Assembly (NCBI RefSeq): GCF_016654005.1
Contig: NZ_JAEPWN010000005.1
Span: 1-64,000 of the forward strand
Source of the DNA: Brevundimonas nasdae
GTDB lineage: Bacteria > Pseudomonadota > Alphaproteobacteria > Caulobacterales > Caulobacteraceae
Reading direction: 5' to 3'
DNA length: 64,000 bases
Position 1 is the first letter of the stretch; each line of letters starts with the position of its first letter. Both the position numbers and the translations under genes were made by a program. This document shows positions 26,309-35,025 of this stretch, in pieces. The notes under the pieces were generated by a model. That model saw only the letters and a list, made by a program, of their open reading frames with translations. It searched no databases and was not told where the DNA came from.

Positions 26309-26617
26309 ATGCCCCTGCGCACCCCCGCAATGATCGCCGCCCTCGCCGCCCTGGCCCTGGGCGCCGCCGCCTGCACCCCGGCCGAGCAGAACAAGGCCGA
26401 ACGCCAGGCCCATACGGCGGCCGCCGAAACCAAATCCGCCGCTGCTCAAGCCGGTGAAGTGGTCGAGTCCGGCGCCATGAAGGCCGCTCAGGCGGTCGAG
26501 ACAGGCGCCGGCAAGGTCGCCGACAAGCTGGAGGACAATCAGGCCAAGGCCGCCGCAGAAGGCCGCCCCGGCGCGGTCGACCCCGCAACCAACCAGCGCG
26601 TGCCCGCCAAGAACTGA
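26309..26617 (+). CDS. Small Ala/Lys-rich lipoprotein
   Basis: The product (102 aa) has a signal peptide ending in a GAAACTP lipobox (Cys22) and then an Ala-, Glu- and Lys-rich amphipathic helical stretch (KSAAAQAGEVVESGAMKAAQ). The repeats of about 11 residues resemble apolipoprotein/LEA-like stress proteins, though no family can be named. GGAGAG lies about 7 nt before the ATG. It converges on the TlpA-like gene with only 11 bp between the stops. Confidence 0.68.
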   Translation: MPLRTPAMIAALAALALGAAACTPAEQNKAERQAHTAAAETKSAAAQAGEVVESGAMKAAQAVETGAGKVADKLEDNQAKAAAEGRPGAVDPATNQRVPAKN

Positions 26618-26628
26618 AGAGGCTGATT

Positions 26629-27309
26629 TCAGGCGGCGGGCGCTTCGGCGCCTTGCGCCGGACGGCCCTCGGCCAGCAGGGCGTCGATCAGGGCGTGCGC
26701 CTCGGCGCTGTCCCAATCGGCGCCGCCTGAGAAGACCGCGCGGATGCGGCCTTCGCGGTCCAGGAAGATGGTGCTGGGCATCGCGCCCTTGCCCGGGAAC
26801 TCGAACGGCAGCTGGAAACGCATGTCGCTGTAGAAGGGCAGAGGCGCATGGTCGGCCATGAAGCCCTTGGCCTCGGTCGCCGCCTCCGGCGTCGCATCGA
26901 CATTGATGGGCAGGACGATCAGGTCCGTGTCCGCCCGATAGGTCTTGGCCAGGGCCGCCAGGGTCGGCATTTCCTCACGGCAGGGGGCGCACCACATGGC
27001 CCACAGATTGACCACCACCACCTTGCCCCGGAAGGCGTCGAACCGCACCGCCGTGTCATTGCGGTCGCGGAACATATATTCCGGCGCCGGTTTCAGCTCA
27101 GCCGGGGTCTGCAACGCGGCCAAAGGCCCCACAGCGTAGCGCGACAGCTCGCTTTTCGGCGCTTCGGACGTCTTTGCGGCCTCAGAGGCTTGCGTGTCCT
27201 GCCGATGATTGGCGTATAGCGACATCGCCATGCCCCAGGCGCCGGCGAGCGTGCTGATCAGCACGATCGCGCCGATGCCTGCCCAGATCGCCTTTCTCGA
27301 GCCGCTCAT
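26629..27309 (-). CDS. TlpA-family membrane-anchored thiol:disulfide oxidoreductase
   Basis: The product (226 aa) has an N-terminal membrane anchor at about 8-32, a linker, and a thioredoxin-like domain from about 65 with the redox pair WCAPC (Cys107, Cys110) in [21 protein letters not shown] cis-Pro loop follows ([13 protein letters not shown]). It would act in the periplasm as a reductant, for example in cytochrome c maturation or copper-centre assembly. The ATG at 27309 has an AGAGGTGG site 8 nt upstream. This start codon shares the bases CATG with the argH start on the other strand. Confidence 0.86.
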   Translation of the reverse strand: MSGSRKAIWAGIGAIVLISTLAGAWGMAMSLYANHRQDTQASEAAKTSEAPKSELSRYAVGPLAALQTPAELKPAPEYMFRDRNDTAVRFDAFRGKVVVVNLWAMWCAPCREEMPTLAALAKTYRADTDLIVLPINVDATPEAATEAKGFMADHAPLPFYSDMRFQLPFEFPGKGAMPSTIFLDREGRIRAVFSGGADWDSAEAHALIDALLAEGRPAQGAEAPAA

Positions 27310-28747
27310 GACTGAATCCACCTCTGCCGACGCCAAACAACAAGGCGGATCGACTGCGCCGGTCCGGCCTGCGGGTCAAGACATGTGGGGCGGACGCTTT
27401 TCGTCGCGCCCCGCCGAAATCATGCAGGCGATCAATGTCTCAATCGGCGTGGACCAGCGCCTGTGGCGTCAGGATCTGGCCGGTTCGCGCGCCCACTGCC
27501 GGATGCTGGCCAAACAGGGCATCCTGCAACAGGCCGACGCCGACGCCATTCTGGGCGGACTGGACGCCATCGAATCCGAGATCACGGGCGGGACCTTCCC
27601 CTTCCGCGACCAGTTCGAGGACATACACATGAATGTGGAGGCGCGCCTGAACGAGCTGATCGGCGAACCGTCGGGCCGCCTGCACACGGCCCGCAGCCGC
27701 AATGATCAGGTGGCGCTGGACTTCCGCCTGTGGGTCCGCGACGCCTGCGACCGCTCCGTCGCCCAGCTCAAGGGCCTGCAGGCCGCCCTGTTGGACCGCG
27801 CCGAACAGCACGCAGGCGACCTGATGCCGGGCTTCACCCATCTTCAGACCGCCCAGCCCGTGACCCTGGGCCATCATCTGATGGCCTATGTCGAGATGTT
27901 CGGCCGTGACGCAGGCCGGTTCGCCGACGCCCGCACCCGCATGAACGAAAGCCCGCTGGGCGCGGCGGCCCTGGCCGGTTCGCCCTTCCCCATCGACCGC
28001 CACATGACGGCCCAGGAACTGGGCTTCGACCGACCGATGGCCAACAGCCTGGACGCCGTGTCGGACCGCGACTTCGCACTGGAAAGCCTGGCCGCCGCCT
28101 CGATCACGGCGGGCCACCTGTCGCGTCTGGCCGAAGAGATCGTGGTCTGGATGACGCCGATGTTCGGTTTCGCCACCCTTCCCGACGACCTGACCACCGG
28201 CTCGTCGATCATGCCGCAGAAGCGCAACCCCGACGCCGCCGAACTGGTGCGCGCCAAGACGGGCCGGATCATGGGTTCGCTGGTCGCCCTGTCCACGGTG
28301 ATGAAGGGCCTGCCGCTGGCCTATTCCAAGGACATGCAGGAGGACAAGCCGCCGGTGTTCGAGGCCTTCGACGCCCTGGACCTGGCCCTGAACGCCATGA
28401 CCGCCATGGTCGCGGCGCTTCGTCCCAACACCGAGCGGATGGCCGCAGCCGCAGGCGCGGGCTTCTCGACCGCCACCGATCTGGCCGACTGGCTGGTGCG
28501 CGAACTGAACCTGCCGTTCCGCAAGGCGCACCATGTCACCGGCGCCGCAGTGAAACAGGCGGAAAGCCTGGGCGTGGACCTGTCGCAATTGCCGCTGGCC
28601 GAACTGCAGAAACTGGAGCCAGGCGTCACCGAAGCGGTCTACAAGGTGCTGACCGCCGAGGCTTCGTGCCAAAGCCGCCAAAGCTATGGAGGCACCGCGC
28701 CGGAACAGGTCCGTGCGCGCATCGCCGACTGGAGGAACCGTCTGTGA
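27308..28747 (+). CDS. argH: Argininosuccinate lyase
   Basis: The product (479 aa from this start) performs the last step of arginine synthesis, releasing fumarate. The fumarase/aspartase-superfamily signature [17 protein letters not shown], the HTRSRND-type loop ([14 protein letters not shown]) and the N-terminal [12 protein letters not shown] are all present. The start is uncertain: ATG 27308 shares bases with the tlpA start and lacks a visible ribosome-binding site, while ATG 27383 begins exactly at MWGGRF. It is followed by two genes with 4-bp and 3-bp junctions, making an argH-lipoprotein-lysA operon that joins arginine and lysine/diaminopimelate synthesis. Confidence 0.94.
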   Translation: MTESTSADAKQQGGSTAPVRPAGQDMWGGRFSSRPAEIMQAINVSIGVDQRLWRQDLAGSRAHCRMLAKQGILQQADADAILGGLDAIESEITGGTFPFRDQFEDIHMNVEARLNELIGEPSGRLHTARSRNDQVALDFRLWVRDACDRSVAQLKGLQAALLDRAEQHAGDLMPGFTHLQTAQPVTLGHHLMAYVEMFGRDAGRFADARTRMNESPLGAAALAGSPFPIDRHMTAQELGFDRPMANSLDAVSDRDFALESLAAASITAGHLSRLAEEIVVWMTPMFGFATLPDDLTTGSSIMPQKRNPDAAELVRAKTGRIMGSLVALSTVMKGLPLAYSKDMQEDKPPVFEAFDALDLALNAMTAMVAALRPNTERMAAAAGAGFSTATDLADWLVRELNLPFRKAHHVTGAAVKQAESLGVDLSQLPLAELQKLEPGVTEAVYKVLTAEASCQSRQSYGGTAPEQVRARIADWRNRL

Positions 28748-28986
28748 CCCTTCTTCGCAAGACCAGCCTGATCGCCGTCGGCGCTCTGGCTCTCATGGCC
28801 TCCGCCTGCGGGCGCATGGCCGATCTGGAATCGCCGCGTCCGGCGCCGGAACGCGCCACGCGCGACCGCTGGGCCGGTCACCTGCCCGAACCCGCCACCG
28901 TCAACCGCCCGTCCAGCAGCATCCCCATCGACGGCGGCCCCTCCAACCCGATCGGCGCCGGCGCCGCACAGAACGATCCACGTTAA
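28744..28986 (+). CDS. lptM: Small lipoprotein between argH and lysA, LptM/LppL-like
   Basis: The product (80 aa) has a signal peptide ending in a LMASACG lipobox (Cys22), then a short Pro/Arg-rich tail with no folded domain. GTG at 28744 overlaps the argH stop (GTGA). Small lipoproteins in this exact place, just upstream of lysA or dapF, belong to the LptM (YifL/LppL) group, whose E. coli member helps assemble the LptDE translocon. The symbol rests on position, size and lipobox rather than on a strong sequence match. Confidence 0.6.
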   Translation: MTLLRKTSLIAVGALALMASACGRMADLESPRPAPERATRDRWAGHLPEPATVNRPSSSIPIDGGPSNPIGAGAAQNDPR

Positions 28987-28989
28987 ACC

Positions 28990-30264
28990 TTGCACCATTT
29001 CGATCTCAAGGACGGCGCCCTGCATGCCGAGGGCGTGCCGCTGGACACCCTGGCCGACGAGGTGGGGACGCCCGTCTATGTCTATTCCACCGCCACGCTG
29101 AAGCGGCACTACAGCCTGCTACGCACCGCCGCCGACGCCCATACGGACGCGCTGGGCGAGGCCCTGATCGCCTTTGCGGTCAAGGCCAACTCCAACCTGT
29201 CGGTGCTGGCGACCCTGGCCAAGCTGGGCTCGGGCGCGGACACGGTGTCGGAAGGTGAGATCCGTCGCGCCCTGGCGGCGGGCATTCCGGCGGAACGGAT
29301 CATCTTCTCCGGCGTGGGCAAGACCGATCCCGAACTGGCCTTCGCCATTGCTGTCGGTGTGCGTCAGATCAATATTGAATCCGGCGCGGAGCTGGATCGC
29401 CTGATCCAGGTCGCCGCCATGATGAACGCCAGCCCGGCCATCGCCGTGCGCGTCAATCCGAACATCGGCGCAGGCGGCCACGCCAAGATCACCACAGGCG
29501 GCAAGGGCGACAAGTTCGGCGTGCCGGTGGAGGAGGCGTATGAACTCTACGCCCGCGCCTCGGCCTCGCCCCATGTCACGCCCGTGGGCCTGGCCTGCCA
29601 CATCGGCAGCCAGATCACCGACCTGACCCCGCTGGAGGCCGCCTTCCGCGTGCTGGCGCAGATGACGCACAAGCTGCGGGCCGATGGTCATGCCGTGACC
29701 CGGCTGGACCTGGGCGGCGGTCTGGGCGTGCCCTATTCCGGCGGGGTGAACCCACCCTCGCCTGCCGAATATGTGGCCATGGCCGCGCGCGTGCTGGAAG
29801 GTCTGGAGGTCGAGGCGGCGTTCGAGCCGGGCCGTCTGCTGGCCGCCAATGCCGGCATTCTTCTGACCGAGGTGGTTCAGGTCAACGAGCGGTCTGACGG
29901 ACGGCGCTTCCTGGTGCTGGACGCGGCGATGAACGACCTGATGCGCCCAGCCCTCTATGACGCCTTCCACGACATCGCGCCGGTGCGCCCCCGCGAGGGC
30001 GCGGCCATGGACTATGATGTGGTCGGCCCTGTCTGCGAGACCGGCGACACCTTCGCCCGCGACCGCTCCCTGCCGCCGCTGGAGGCCGAGGATCTGGTCG
30101 TCATGACCGGCGCCGGCGCTTACGGCGCGGTCATGGCCAGCGAATACAACAGCCGGCCTCTGGTGCCGGAAGTCCTGGTCGACGGGGACAAGTGGGCGAT
30201 CATCCGCGCCCGCCCGACCTATGAGGAAATGCTGGACCGCGAGCCTTTCGCGGATTGGCTCTAG
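28990..30264 (+). CDS. lysA: Diaminopimelate decarboxylase
   Basis: The product (424 aa) converts meso-diaminopimelate to lysine. The PLP-binding lysine is in AFAVKANSNL (Lys65), the glycine-rich phosphate loop in LDLGGGLGVPYSGG, EPGRLL follows, and the active-site cysteine and glutamate are in GPVCETGDTF. The only start that fits is TTG at 28990, 3 nt after the lipoprotein stop, which implies translational coupling from upstream. The length and the C-terminal beta domain are normal for group IV decarboxylases. Confidence 0.95.
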   Translation: MHHFDLKDGALHAEGVPLDTLADEVGTPVYVYSTATLKRHYSLLRTAADAHTDALGEALIAFAVKANSNLSVLATLAKLGSGADTVSEGEIRRALAAGIPAERIIFSGVGKTDPELAFAIAVGVRQINIESGAELDRLIQVAAMMNASPAIAVRVNPNIGAGGHAKITTGGKGDKFGVPVEEAYELYARASASPHVTPVGLACHIGSQITDLTPLEAAFRVLAQMTHKLRADGHAVTRLDLGGGLGVPYSGGVNPPSPAEYVAMAARVLEGLEVEAAFEPGRLLAANAGILLTEVVQVNERSDGRRFLVLDAAMNDLMRPALYDAFHDIAPVRPREGAAMDYDVVGPVCETGDTFARDRSLPPLEAEDLVVMTGAGAYGAVMASEYNSRPLVPEVLVDGDKWAIIRARPTYEEMLDREPFADWL

Positions 30265-30281
30265 TCGTGTGGCGAGTGATT

Positions 30282-30339
30282 AGCGGCGAGTGGTGAGTAG
30301 AGGCTGCTGGACGTCTGTCCGACCTCGTCACTCGCCGCT
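30282..30339. terminator. Inverted repeat between lysA and the phosphoribosyltransferase gene
   Basis: AGCGGCGAGTG (30282-30292) and CACTCGCCGCT (30329-30339) are perfect 11-bp arms, and ACTCGCCGCT recurs at 30344-30353. The element lies between convergent stops, so it probably stops both transcripts. There is no clear U-tract, so it may instead be a REP-like repeat. Confidence 0.5.
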
Positions 30340-30358
30340 CTCTACTCGCCGCTGAGGA

Positions 30359-30892
30359 TCAATCCATCGCGCAGATGTCGGGCAGGCCGCGCAGCGATCC
30401 GGCGTGGTCCAGCCCGTAGCCGACCAGGAAGCGGTTCGGCGCCTCCCAGCCGACGAAGTCCGGCTCAGGCGCGCGGGGCTTGGGCCAGGGCTTGCGGGCG
30501 AAGACGCAGGTCAAAACCTCTGACGCCCCGCCTTCCTTGGCGATGCGCACAGCCTCGGCCAGCGACAGGCCGGTGTCGAACACATCATCCAGGATCAGCA
30601 CCCGGCGACCGGCGATCGGACGCTGGAAAGGCGCATAGACGTTGATCTGCCCCCGGCTGGTCTTGTCATCGCCATAGGACGACAGCCAAAGGGCGTCGAA
30701 ACGGACATTGCGGCCCGCGCGCGACAGGGCGCGGGTCAGGTCGGCGGCGAACCACAGACCGCCGGTCAGCAGCACGGTCGCCACCGTATCATCGTCGATG
30801 ACAGGTGCGATGCGGTCCGCCAGTTCGGCGACGATGCGGGCGATGTCGGCCTCGGGCAGAAGGACCGTCGGCGTCGGGGAGGTGTCAGCCAT
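30359..30892 (-). CDS. Phosphoribosyltransferase, hypoxanthine/xanthine PRTase-like
   Basis: The product (177 aa) has the type I PRTase fold, with the PRPP-binding motif RVLILDDVFDTGLSLAEAV at about 101-119 and a flexible-loop region SSYGDDKTSRGQINV before it. The hood at the C-terminus (NRFLVGYGLDHAG) holds the VGYGLD aspartate typical of hypoxanthine PRTases, so purine salvage (hpt/gpt type) is the likely role. It lies 18 bp after the DUF3426 gene on the same strand and probably shares its promoter. Confidence 0.83.
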   Translation of the reverse strand: MADTSPTPTVLLPEADIARIVAELADRIAPVIDDDTVATVLLTGGLWFAADLTRALSRAGRNVRFDALWLSSYGDDKTSRGQINVYAPFQRPIAGRRVLILDDVFDTGLSLAEAVRIAKEGGASEVLTCVFARKPWPKPRAPEPDFVGWEAPNRFLVGYGLDHAGSLRGLPDICAMD

Positions 30893-30910
30893 GATGCGAG
30901 GCGATACCGC

Positions 30911-31873
30911 CTAGCCGTGGCCCGTGTCCACCATGTGAATCGGTTTGGCCTCAACCGGAGGCGTCACGCTCTGGCCGCCGACGCCGGGCGCCGTCGCCGG
31001 ACGCAGGCCGTTGGCCGCCGCCGAACCCGGCGCCGGAGCCACCTCCGTCGGAGGGAAGGGCGCAGGCCCGCGCGAGACATCGGCGTTGAGGACCGGCGCA
31101 CGCGACACCACCGACAGGCCGTTGGCGTCGGCCTGACGCTGCGACGCGGGCTGATTCGCGCGAGCCTTGGACGCAGGGGCGACGGCGAGGAAATTCACCC
31201 CGATGTCGGCGGTCGCCTGGCCCGGATCGGCGATGAGGGCGGCGAAACCCTGAACCTTGCCGGGCAGGACCGGCGCGGCGTCGATCTGCACCACCTTGAA
31301 GCCGATCTCGGCCCCGTGCTCGTCCAGCAGGGAGACGCGGATCGGCGGGGCGACGATTTCCCGGTCGCGCACATTCCTCAGGGCGCCGGACACTACCACC
31401 ATGCCGGGGCTGCTGGGCACGTCCTTGGCGCTCAGGGCTTCAAAATCCAGACCCACCGCATTCACCGGCGCGCCGACATTGGCGTAGGCGGCGGCGGCGC
31501 GCGGGAAAATCTCGACCACCTCCACGCGGAACAGGAAGGCGGAAATGATCAGGGCGGCGAAGACGCTGGCCAGTCCGGCCCAGACGGCGCCATGGGTCGC
31601 CGCCCGGCGCAGGCGGCGCTGCTGTTCGGCGCGGGCGCGGAAAGCCCGGGGCAGTTCGGGCGCCGGGGTCTCGGCCAGGCTGGCCGGTTCAGCCTCGGGT
31701 TCAGTCCTGTGAATGACGCTGGGTTCAGGCGCGACGGTCAATTCCAGCGGCTCGTCATTGGTCGCGCGCCAGACTTCGCCGCACGATTGGCAGCGCACCT
31801 TGCGGCCATTTGGACCGACAGTGTCGTCCGCAATGAAATAGCTGGTGGCGCAGGACGGGCAGGTCAGTATCAT
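30911..31873 (-). CDS. MJ0042-type zinc-ribbon protein with DUF3426 domain
   Basis: The product (320 aa) starts with an MJ0042/zinc_ribbon_5 motif: paired CxxC at Cys5/Cys8 and Cys28/Cys31 around VGPNGRKVRCQSCGEVW. A Pro/Glu-rich linker, one membrane helix at about 96-116 and a C-terminal DUF3426-like domain of beta strands (VVSGALRNVRDREI, SLLDEHGAEIGF) follow, and it ends in a Pro/Ala-rich low-complexity tail. The ATG at 31873 is required to place the zinc ribbon at the N-terminus. The family has no established function. Its conserved place next to ftsEX in alphaproteobacteria hints at an envelope or division role. It is divergent from ftsE by 72 bp. Confidence 0.82.
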   Translation of the reverse strand: MILTCPSCATSYFIADDTVGPNGRKVRCQSCGEVWRATNDEPLELTVAPEPSVIHRTEPEAEPASLAETPAPELPRAFRARAEQQRRLRRAATHGAVWAGLASVFAALIISAFLFRVEVVEIFPRAAAAYANVGAPVNAVGLDFEALSAKDVPSSPGMVVVSGALRNVRDREIVAPPIRVSLLDEHGAEIGFKVVQIDAAPVLPGKVQGFAALIADPGQATADIGVNFLAVAPASKARANQPASQRQADANGLSVVSRAPVLNADVSRGPAPFPPTEVAPAPGSAAANGLRPATAPGVGGQSVTPPVEAKPIHMVDTGHG

Positions 31874-31945
31874 GTCGTCTGACTGCGAGGCTTGCGCCCC
31901 CTCCCGAGAGGCGCGATCTCGCACCCCGTCCCTGAAACCAAGCCC

Positions 31946-32665
31946 ATGCCGTCCTCGCCCGCAAGCGCCGTCGAAACCACCGCCACGCCCGAGACCGTCC
32001 GCCTGTCGGGCGTTGGTTTCGGCTATGCGGGCGCGCCTGACGTTCTGCGAGACGTTAACCTCATTTTGCCGCGAGGCTCTTTCCACTTCCTTACCGGGCC
32101 GTCGGGGGCGGGAAAGTCGTCGCTGCTGCGGCTTCTGACCCTGGCCGAACGGCCGCGAAAGGGCACAATCCGCCTGTTCGGCGCAGATGTCACGCAGATC
32201 GAACGGCGTGATATTCCCGCCTTCCGCCGCCGCATGGGCGTCGTCTTCCAGGAGTTTCACCTGCTCGACCACCTGTCAGCCTTTGAAAACGCAGCCCTGC
32301 CGCTGCGGCTGACGCATCAGCGCGAGGCGGCCTATGCCGCCGATGTGGCCGAGATGCTGAAGTGGGTGGGCCTGGGCGACCGCATGGACGCCCTGCCGCC
32401 CGCCCTGTCCGGCGGCGAGAAACAACGACTGGCCATCGCCCGCGCCGTCATCACCCGCCCCGGCCTGATCGTCGCCGACGAGCCGACCGGCAGCGTGGAC
32501 GGCGTGATGGCCGAAAAGCTGCTGCGCCTGTTCCAGTCGCTGAACCGGCTGGGCGCCACGGTCCTGATCGCCAGCCACGACCAGGCCCTGGCCGAACGTT
32601 CCGGCGCGCGCGTGCTGCGGCTGGACCGGGGGCGGCTGGCGCCGACGGAGCGCGCCGCCGCATGA
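31946..32665 (+). CDS. ftsE: Cell division ATP-binding protein FtsE
   Basis: The product (239 aa) is an ABC ATPase with Walker A GPSGAGKS at 51-58, signature LSGGEKQ at 154-160, Walker B LIVADEP at 174-180 and the switch histidine His211. The Q-loop phrase RRMGVVFQEFHLLDHLSAFEN is the typical FtsE form. With FtsX it controls peptidoglycan hydrolases at the septum. The ATG at 31946 gives a slightly long N-terminus (about 17 extra residues); earlier starts have no support. Its stop overlaps the ftsX start (ATGA). Confidence 0.93.
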   Translation: MPSSPASAVETTATPETVRLSGVGFGYAGAPDVLRDVNLILPRGSFHFLTGPSGAGKSSLLRLLTLAERPRKGTIRLFGADVTQIERRDIPAFRRRMGVVFQEFHLLDHLSAFENAALPLRLTHQREAAYAADVAEMLKWVGLGDRMDALPPALSGGEKQRLAIARAVITRPGLIVADEPTGSVDGVMAEKLLRLFQSLNRLGATVLIASHDQALAERSGARVLRLDRGRLAPTERAAA

Positions 32666-33609
32666 TCCGTCTGTCTGTCCTGCGCCTGCCTTCTCTGCGC
32701 CTTTCGAGTCTGGGCCTTTCGGGCTTGCGCCTGCCCTCCGGCCGTCCCGGCCTGCTGCCCCCCGCCGCGGCGGGCGAGCCGTGGCTGATGACGGTCATCG
32801 CCGTGCTGTGCTTCCTGGCCTGTCTGGCCGCGGTCGCCGCCTCCGCCGCCGACCGCGCCGCCCACGGCTGGGCCCGGCAACTGGGATCGGAGGCCACGGT
32901 CCAGGTCCGCCCCCGCGTGGGCGAGACCGGCGACACCGCCGCCGCCCGCGCCGCCGAGACCCTGGCCGGGGTCGACGGGGTCGAGGAGGCCGCCGCCCTG
33001 TCGCGCAAGGACGCCGAGGATCTGCTGCGCCCCTGGCTGGGCGACGCCGTCCTGCCGGACCTGCCCCTGCCGCATCTGGTGACCGTGCGTCTGAAGGCGG
33101 ATGCGCCCGCCAGCGCCGTCACCCTGAGCCGCGCCCTGGCCGCCGCCGGACTGGACGCCACCGTCGACGACCACAGTCTTTGGCGCGGCGAGGTGGAACG
33201 CTCGGCCGCACTGATCACCACCCTGGCCGGGGCCGCCTTCCTGGCCACCGCTTTCGCCGCCGCCGCCGCCATCGCCTACGCCACCCGAGCGGGCCTGGCC
33301 GCCGGTCGCGGCGTGATCGAGACCCTGAGCCTGAACGGCGCCACCGACGGCCGGATCGCCTGGCTGTTCCAGCGCCGTTTCGCCCTGCTGGCGGCGGGCG
33401 CAGGGGCCATCGGCGCCCTGCTGGCGGCGCTTCTGCTGGGCTTCCTGCGTTTCCTGGGCGGGTCGGGCGGCCTGAGCCAGGCCCTGCCCATCGCCTGGGG
33501 CGATCTGCTGCTGCTCTCGCCATGCCCGCTGCTGGCCGCTACGGTGGCGCTTCTCGCGGCCAGATTCGCCGCCATGCAGGTATTGGGATCGGCAAGAGGC
33601 AAGGGATGA
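32662..33609 (+). CDS. ftsX: Cell division permease-like protein FtsX
   Basis: The product (315 aa) has one membrane helix at about 40-62, a periplasmic domain (about 65-180) and three further helices at about 182-207, 238-265 and 283-306, as in FtsX. The cytoplasmic loop GVIETLSLNGATDGRIAWLFQ is the conserved coupling element. It is a divergent member: the periplasmic domain has no obvious hydrolase-partner motif, and the N-terminus contains four near-copies of a five-residue unit (LRLPS, LRLSS, LGLSG, LRLPS at 7-26). It overlaps both neighbours by 4 bp, so ftsE-ftsX-ydcF is translated as a unit. Confidence 0.9.
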   Translation: MIRLSVLRLPSLRLSSLGLSGLRLPSGRPGLLPPAAAGEPWLMTVIAVLCFLACLAAVAASAADRAAHGWARQLGSEATVQVRPRVGETGDTAAARAAETLAGVDGVEEAAALSRKDAEDLLRPWLGDAVLPDLPLPHLVTVRLKADAPASAVTLSRALAAAGLDATVDDHSLWRGEVERSAALITTLAGAAFLATAFAAAAAIAYATRAGLAAGRGVIETLSLNGATDGRIAWLFQRRFALLAAGAGAIGALLAALLLGFLRFLGGSGGLSQALPIAWGDLLLLSPCPLLAATVALLAARFAAMQVLGSARGKG

Positions 33610-34250
33610 GGCTGCTGACCGTCATCGGCGTCGTCGCCCTGATCTGGCTGGTCGGCCTGTTCGCCTTTGCGCATCGGGTGCGCGAGCTGACGCCCGCCGA
33701 CGATCCCGCGCGCGCCGACGCCATCGTGGCCCTGACCGGCCCCTCGGCCGAACGGGTCAACGCCGCCATCCGCCTGCTGGAGCAGGGCAAGGGCGAGCGG
33801 GTGCTGATCTCGGGCGTCAACCGCGAGGTCCGCCGCCAGGAGCTGCGCGAACTGACCCCCGGCTCGACCAAATTGTTCAACTGCTGCGTCGACCTGGGCT
33901 TCGAGGCCGAGGACACGGTCGGCAATGCCCAGGAGATCGCCTCATGGGCCCGGGCCAAGGGCTACACCCACCTGATCGTGGTCACCTCGGACTATCATAT
34001 GCCGCGCTCGCTGGTTGAGCTGCGCGGCCAGCTGCCGGGCGTGGATCTGACGCCCTATGCTGTTTCGACGCCGTCGCTGGACAATGCGCGCTGGTGGCGG
34101 GCCGTGGTTTCCGCGCGGCGCATGACGCTGGAATACATGAAATATCTGACCGCGCTGGGCCGCGAGGGGGTGCGTCGCCTGACGCGCGACCGCTCCACCG
34201 TCCGGGCCGTCGCCGCCGATGCGGACACACCAGAAAAGGCGCCCGCCTAA
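33606..34250 (+). CDS. YdcF/DUF218-family protein
   Basis: The product (214 aa) has an N-terminal membrane segment at about 3-22, then a Rossmann-like DUF218 domain with DAIVALTGPSAERVNAAIRL, RVLISGVNREVRR, the TVGNAQEIASWA helix and the conserved VVTSDYHMPRSLVEL. Members with known function include SanA and ElyC, which act in envelope maintenance. The start overlaps the ftsX stop (ATGA), and plsC follows with no gap, so an envelope role linked to division and phospholipid synthesis is reasonable. This order (ftsE, ftsX, ydcF, plsC) is known in alphaproteobacteria. Confidence 0.88.
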   Translation: MRLLTVIGVVALIWLVGLFAFAHRVRELTPADDPARADAIVALTGPSAERVNAAIRLLEQGKGERVLISGVNREVRRQELRELTPGSTKLFNCCVDLGFEAEDTVGNAQEIASWARAKGYTHLIVVTSDYHMPRSLVELRGQLPGVDLTPYAVSTPSLDNARWWRAVVSARRMTLEYMKYLTALGREGVRRLTRDRSTVRAVAADADTPEKAPA

Positions 34251-34988
34251 GTGAACACCCTGCGCTCCCTCCTCTTCACGGCCTGGCTCTATCTATCGAT
34301 GCCCGTCGTCGCCATCGGCCTGTCGCCCGCTCTCTTGATGCCGCACAGCGTCGTTCGCGGCGTCATCAAACTGTGGGCGAGGAGCGTTCTGTTCGGCCTG
34401 CGCTGGATCGCGGGCGTGAAGGTCGAATTCCGCGGGCTTGAGAACCGCCCGTCAGGCGCCGCCTTGGTGGCGTCCAAGCACCAGGGAATGCTGGACATTG
34501 TCGCCCTGCTGGCGGTGCTGCCGGACGCCTGCTTCGTAATGAAGAAGGAGCTGATGCCCCTGCCCTTCTTCGGCTGGTTCGCCTGGAAGGCCAAGATGAT
34601 CGCCGTGGACCGCGCCGGCCACGCCAAGGCGCTGAAGGACATGACACGTCAGGCCAAGGACCGCCTGGCCGAAGGCCGCCAGATCGTCATCTTCCCGGAA
34701 GGCACGCGCAACGCGCCAGGCGTTCCCGGCGACTACAAGCCCGGCGTCGCCGCCATCTATCGCGATCTGGAAGGCCCCTGCTGGCCCGTCGCCACCAACT
34801 CCGGCGTCCACTGGCCCGCCCACGGTTTCCGTCGTTATCCGGGCACCGTGGTGTTCGAGTTTCTGGAGCCCATTCCGGCCCAGTTGAAGCGGGGCGCCAT
34901 GATGGCGTTGCTGGAAAGCCGCATCGAGACGGCTTCGACCGCCTTATTGGAGCCAAAAACCGCGCTAGTGCATTCCGCACCGGCCTGA
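34251..34988 (+). CDS. plsC: 1-acyl-sn-glycerol-3-phosphate acyltransferase
   Basis: The product (245 aa) makes phosphatidic acid at the inner membrane. The catalytic HX4D is His77-Asp82 in SKHQGMLDIV, and the glycerol-phosphate-binding motif is FPEGTR at 148-153. The N-terminal 30 residues form a membrane-binding helix. The start is GTG at 34251, directly after the ydcF stop codon. It is the last member of the ftsE-ftsX-ydcF-plsC chain. Confidence 0.93.
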   Translation: MNTLRSLLFTAWLYLSMPVVAIGLSPALLMPHSVVRGVIKLWARSVLFGLRWIAGVKVEFRGLENRPSGAALVASKHQGMLDIVALLAVLPDACFVMKKELMPLPFFGWFAWKAKMIAVDRAGHAKALKDMTRQAKDRLAEGRQIVIFPEGTRNAPGVPGDYKPGVAAIYRDLEGPCWPVATNSGVHWPAHGFRRYPGTVVFEFLEPIPAQLKRGAMMALLESRIETASTALLEPKTALVHSAPA

Positions 34989-35025
34989 TCCTCCCCGCGT
35001 TCGGGCGCCGCAATGGAAACGCCCG

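Noticed and set aside
31874..32272. N-terminal extension of the zinc-ribbon protein across the ftsE start
   Set aside because: The family begins with the zinc ribbon (MILTCPSC); the extension overlaps ftsE antisense and is not protein-like.
32781..33605. Extension of the YdcF frame back through ftsX
   Set aside because: The translation upstream of 33606 is Arg-rich junk overlapping ftsX in another frame; the DUF218 protein starts at the ATGA overlap.
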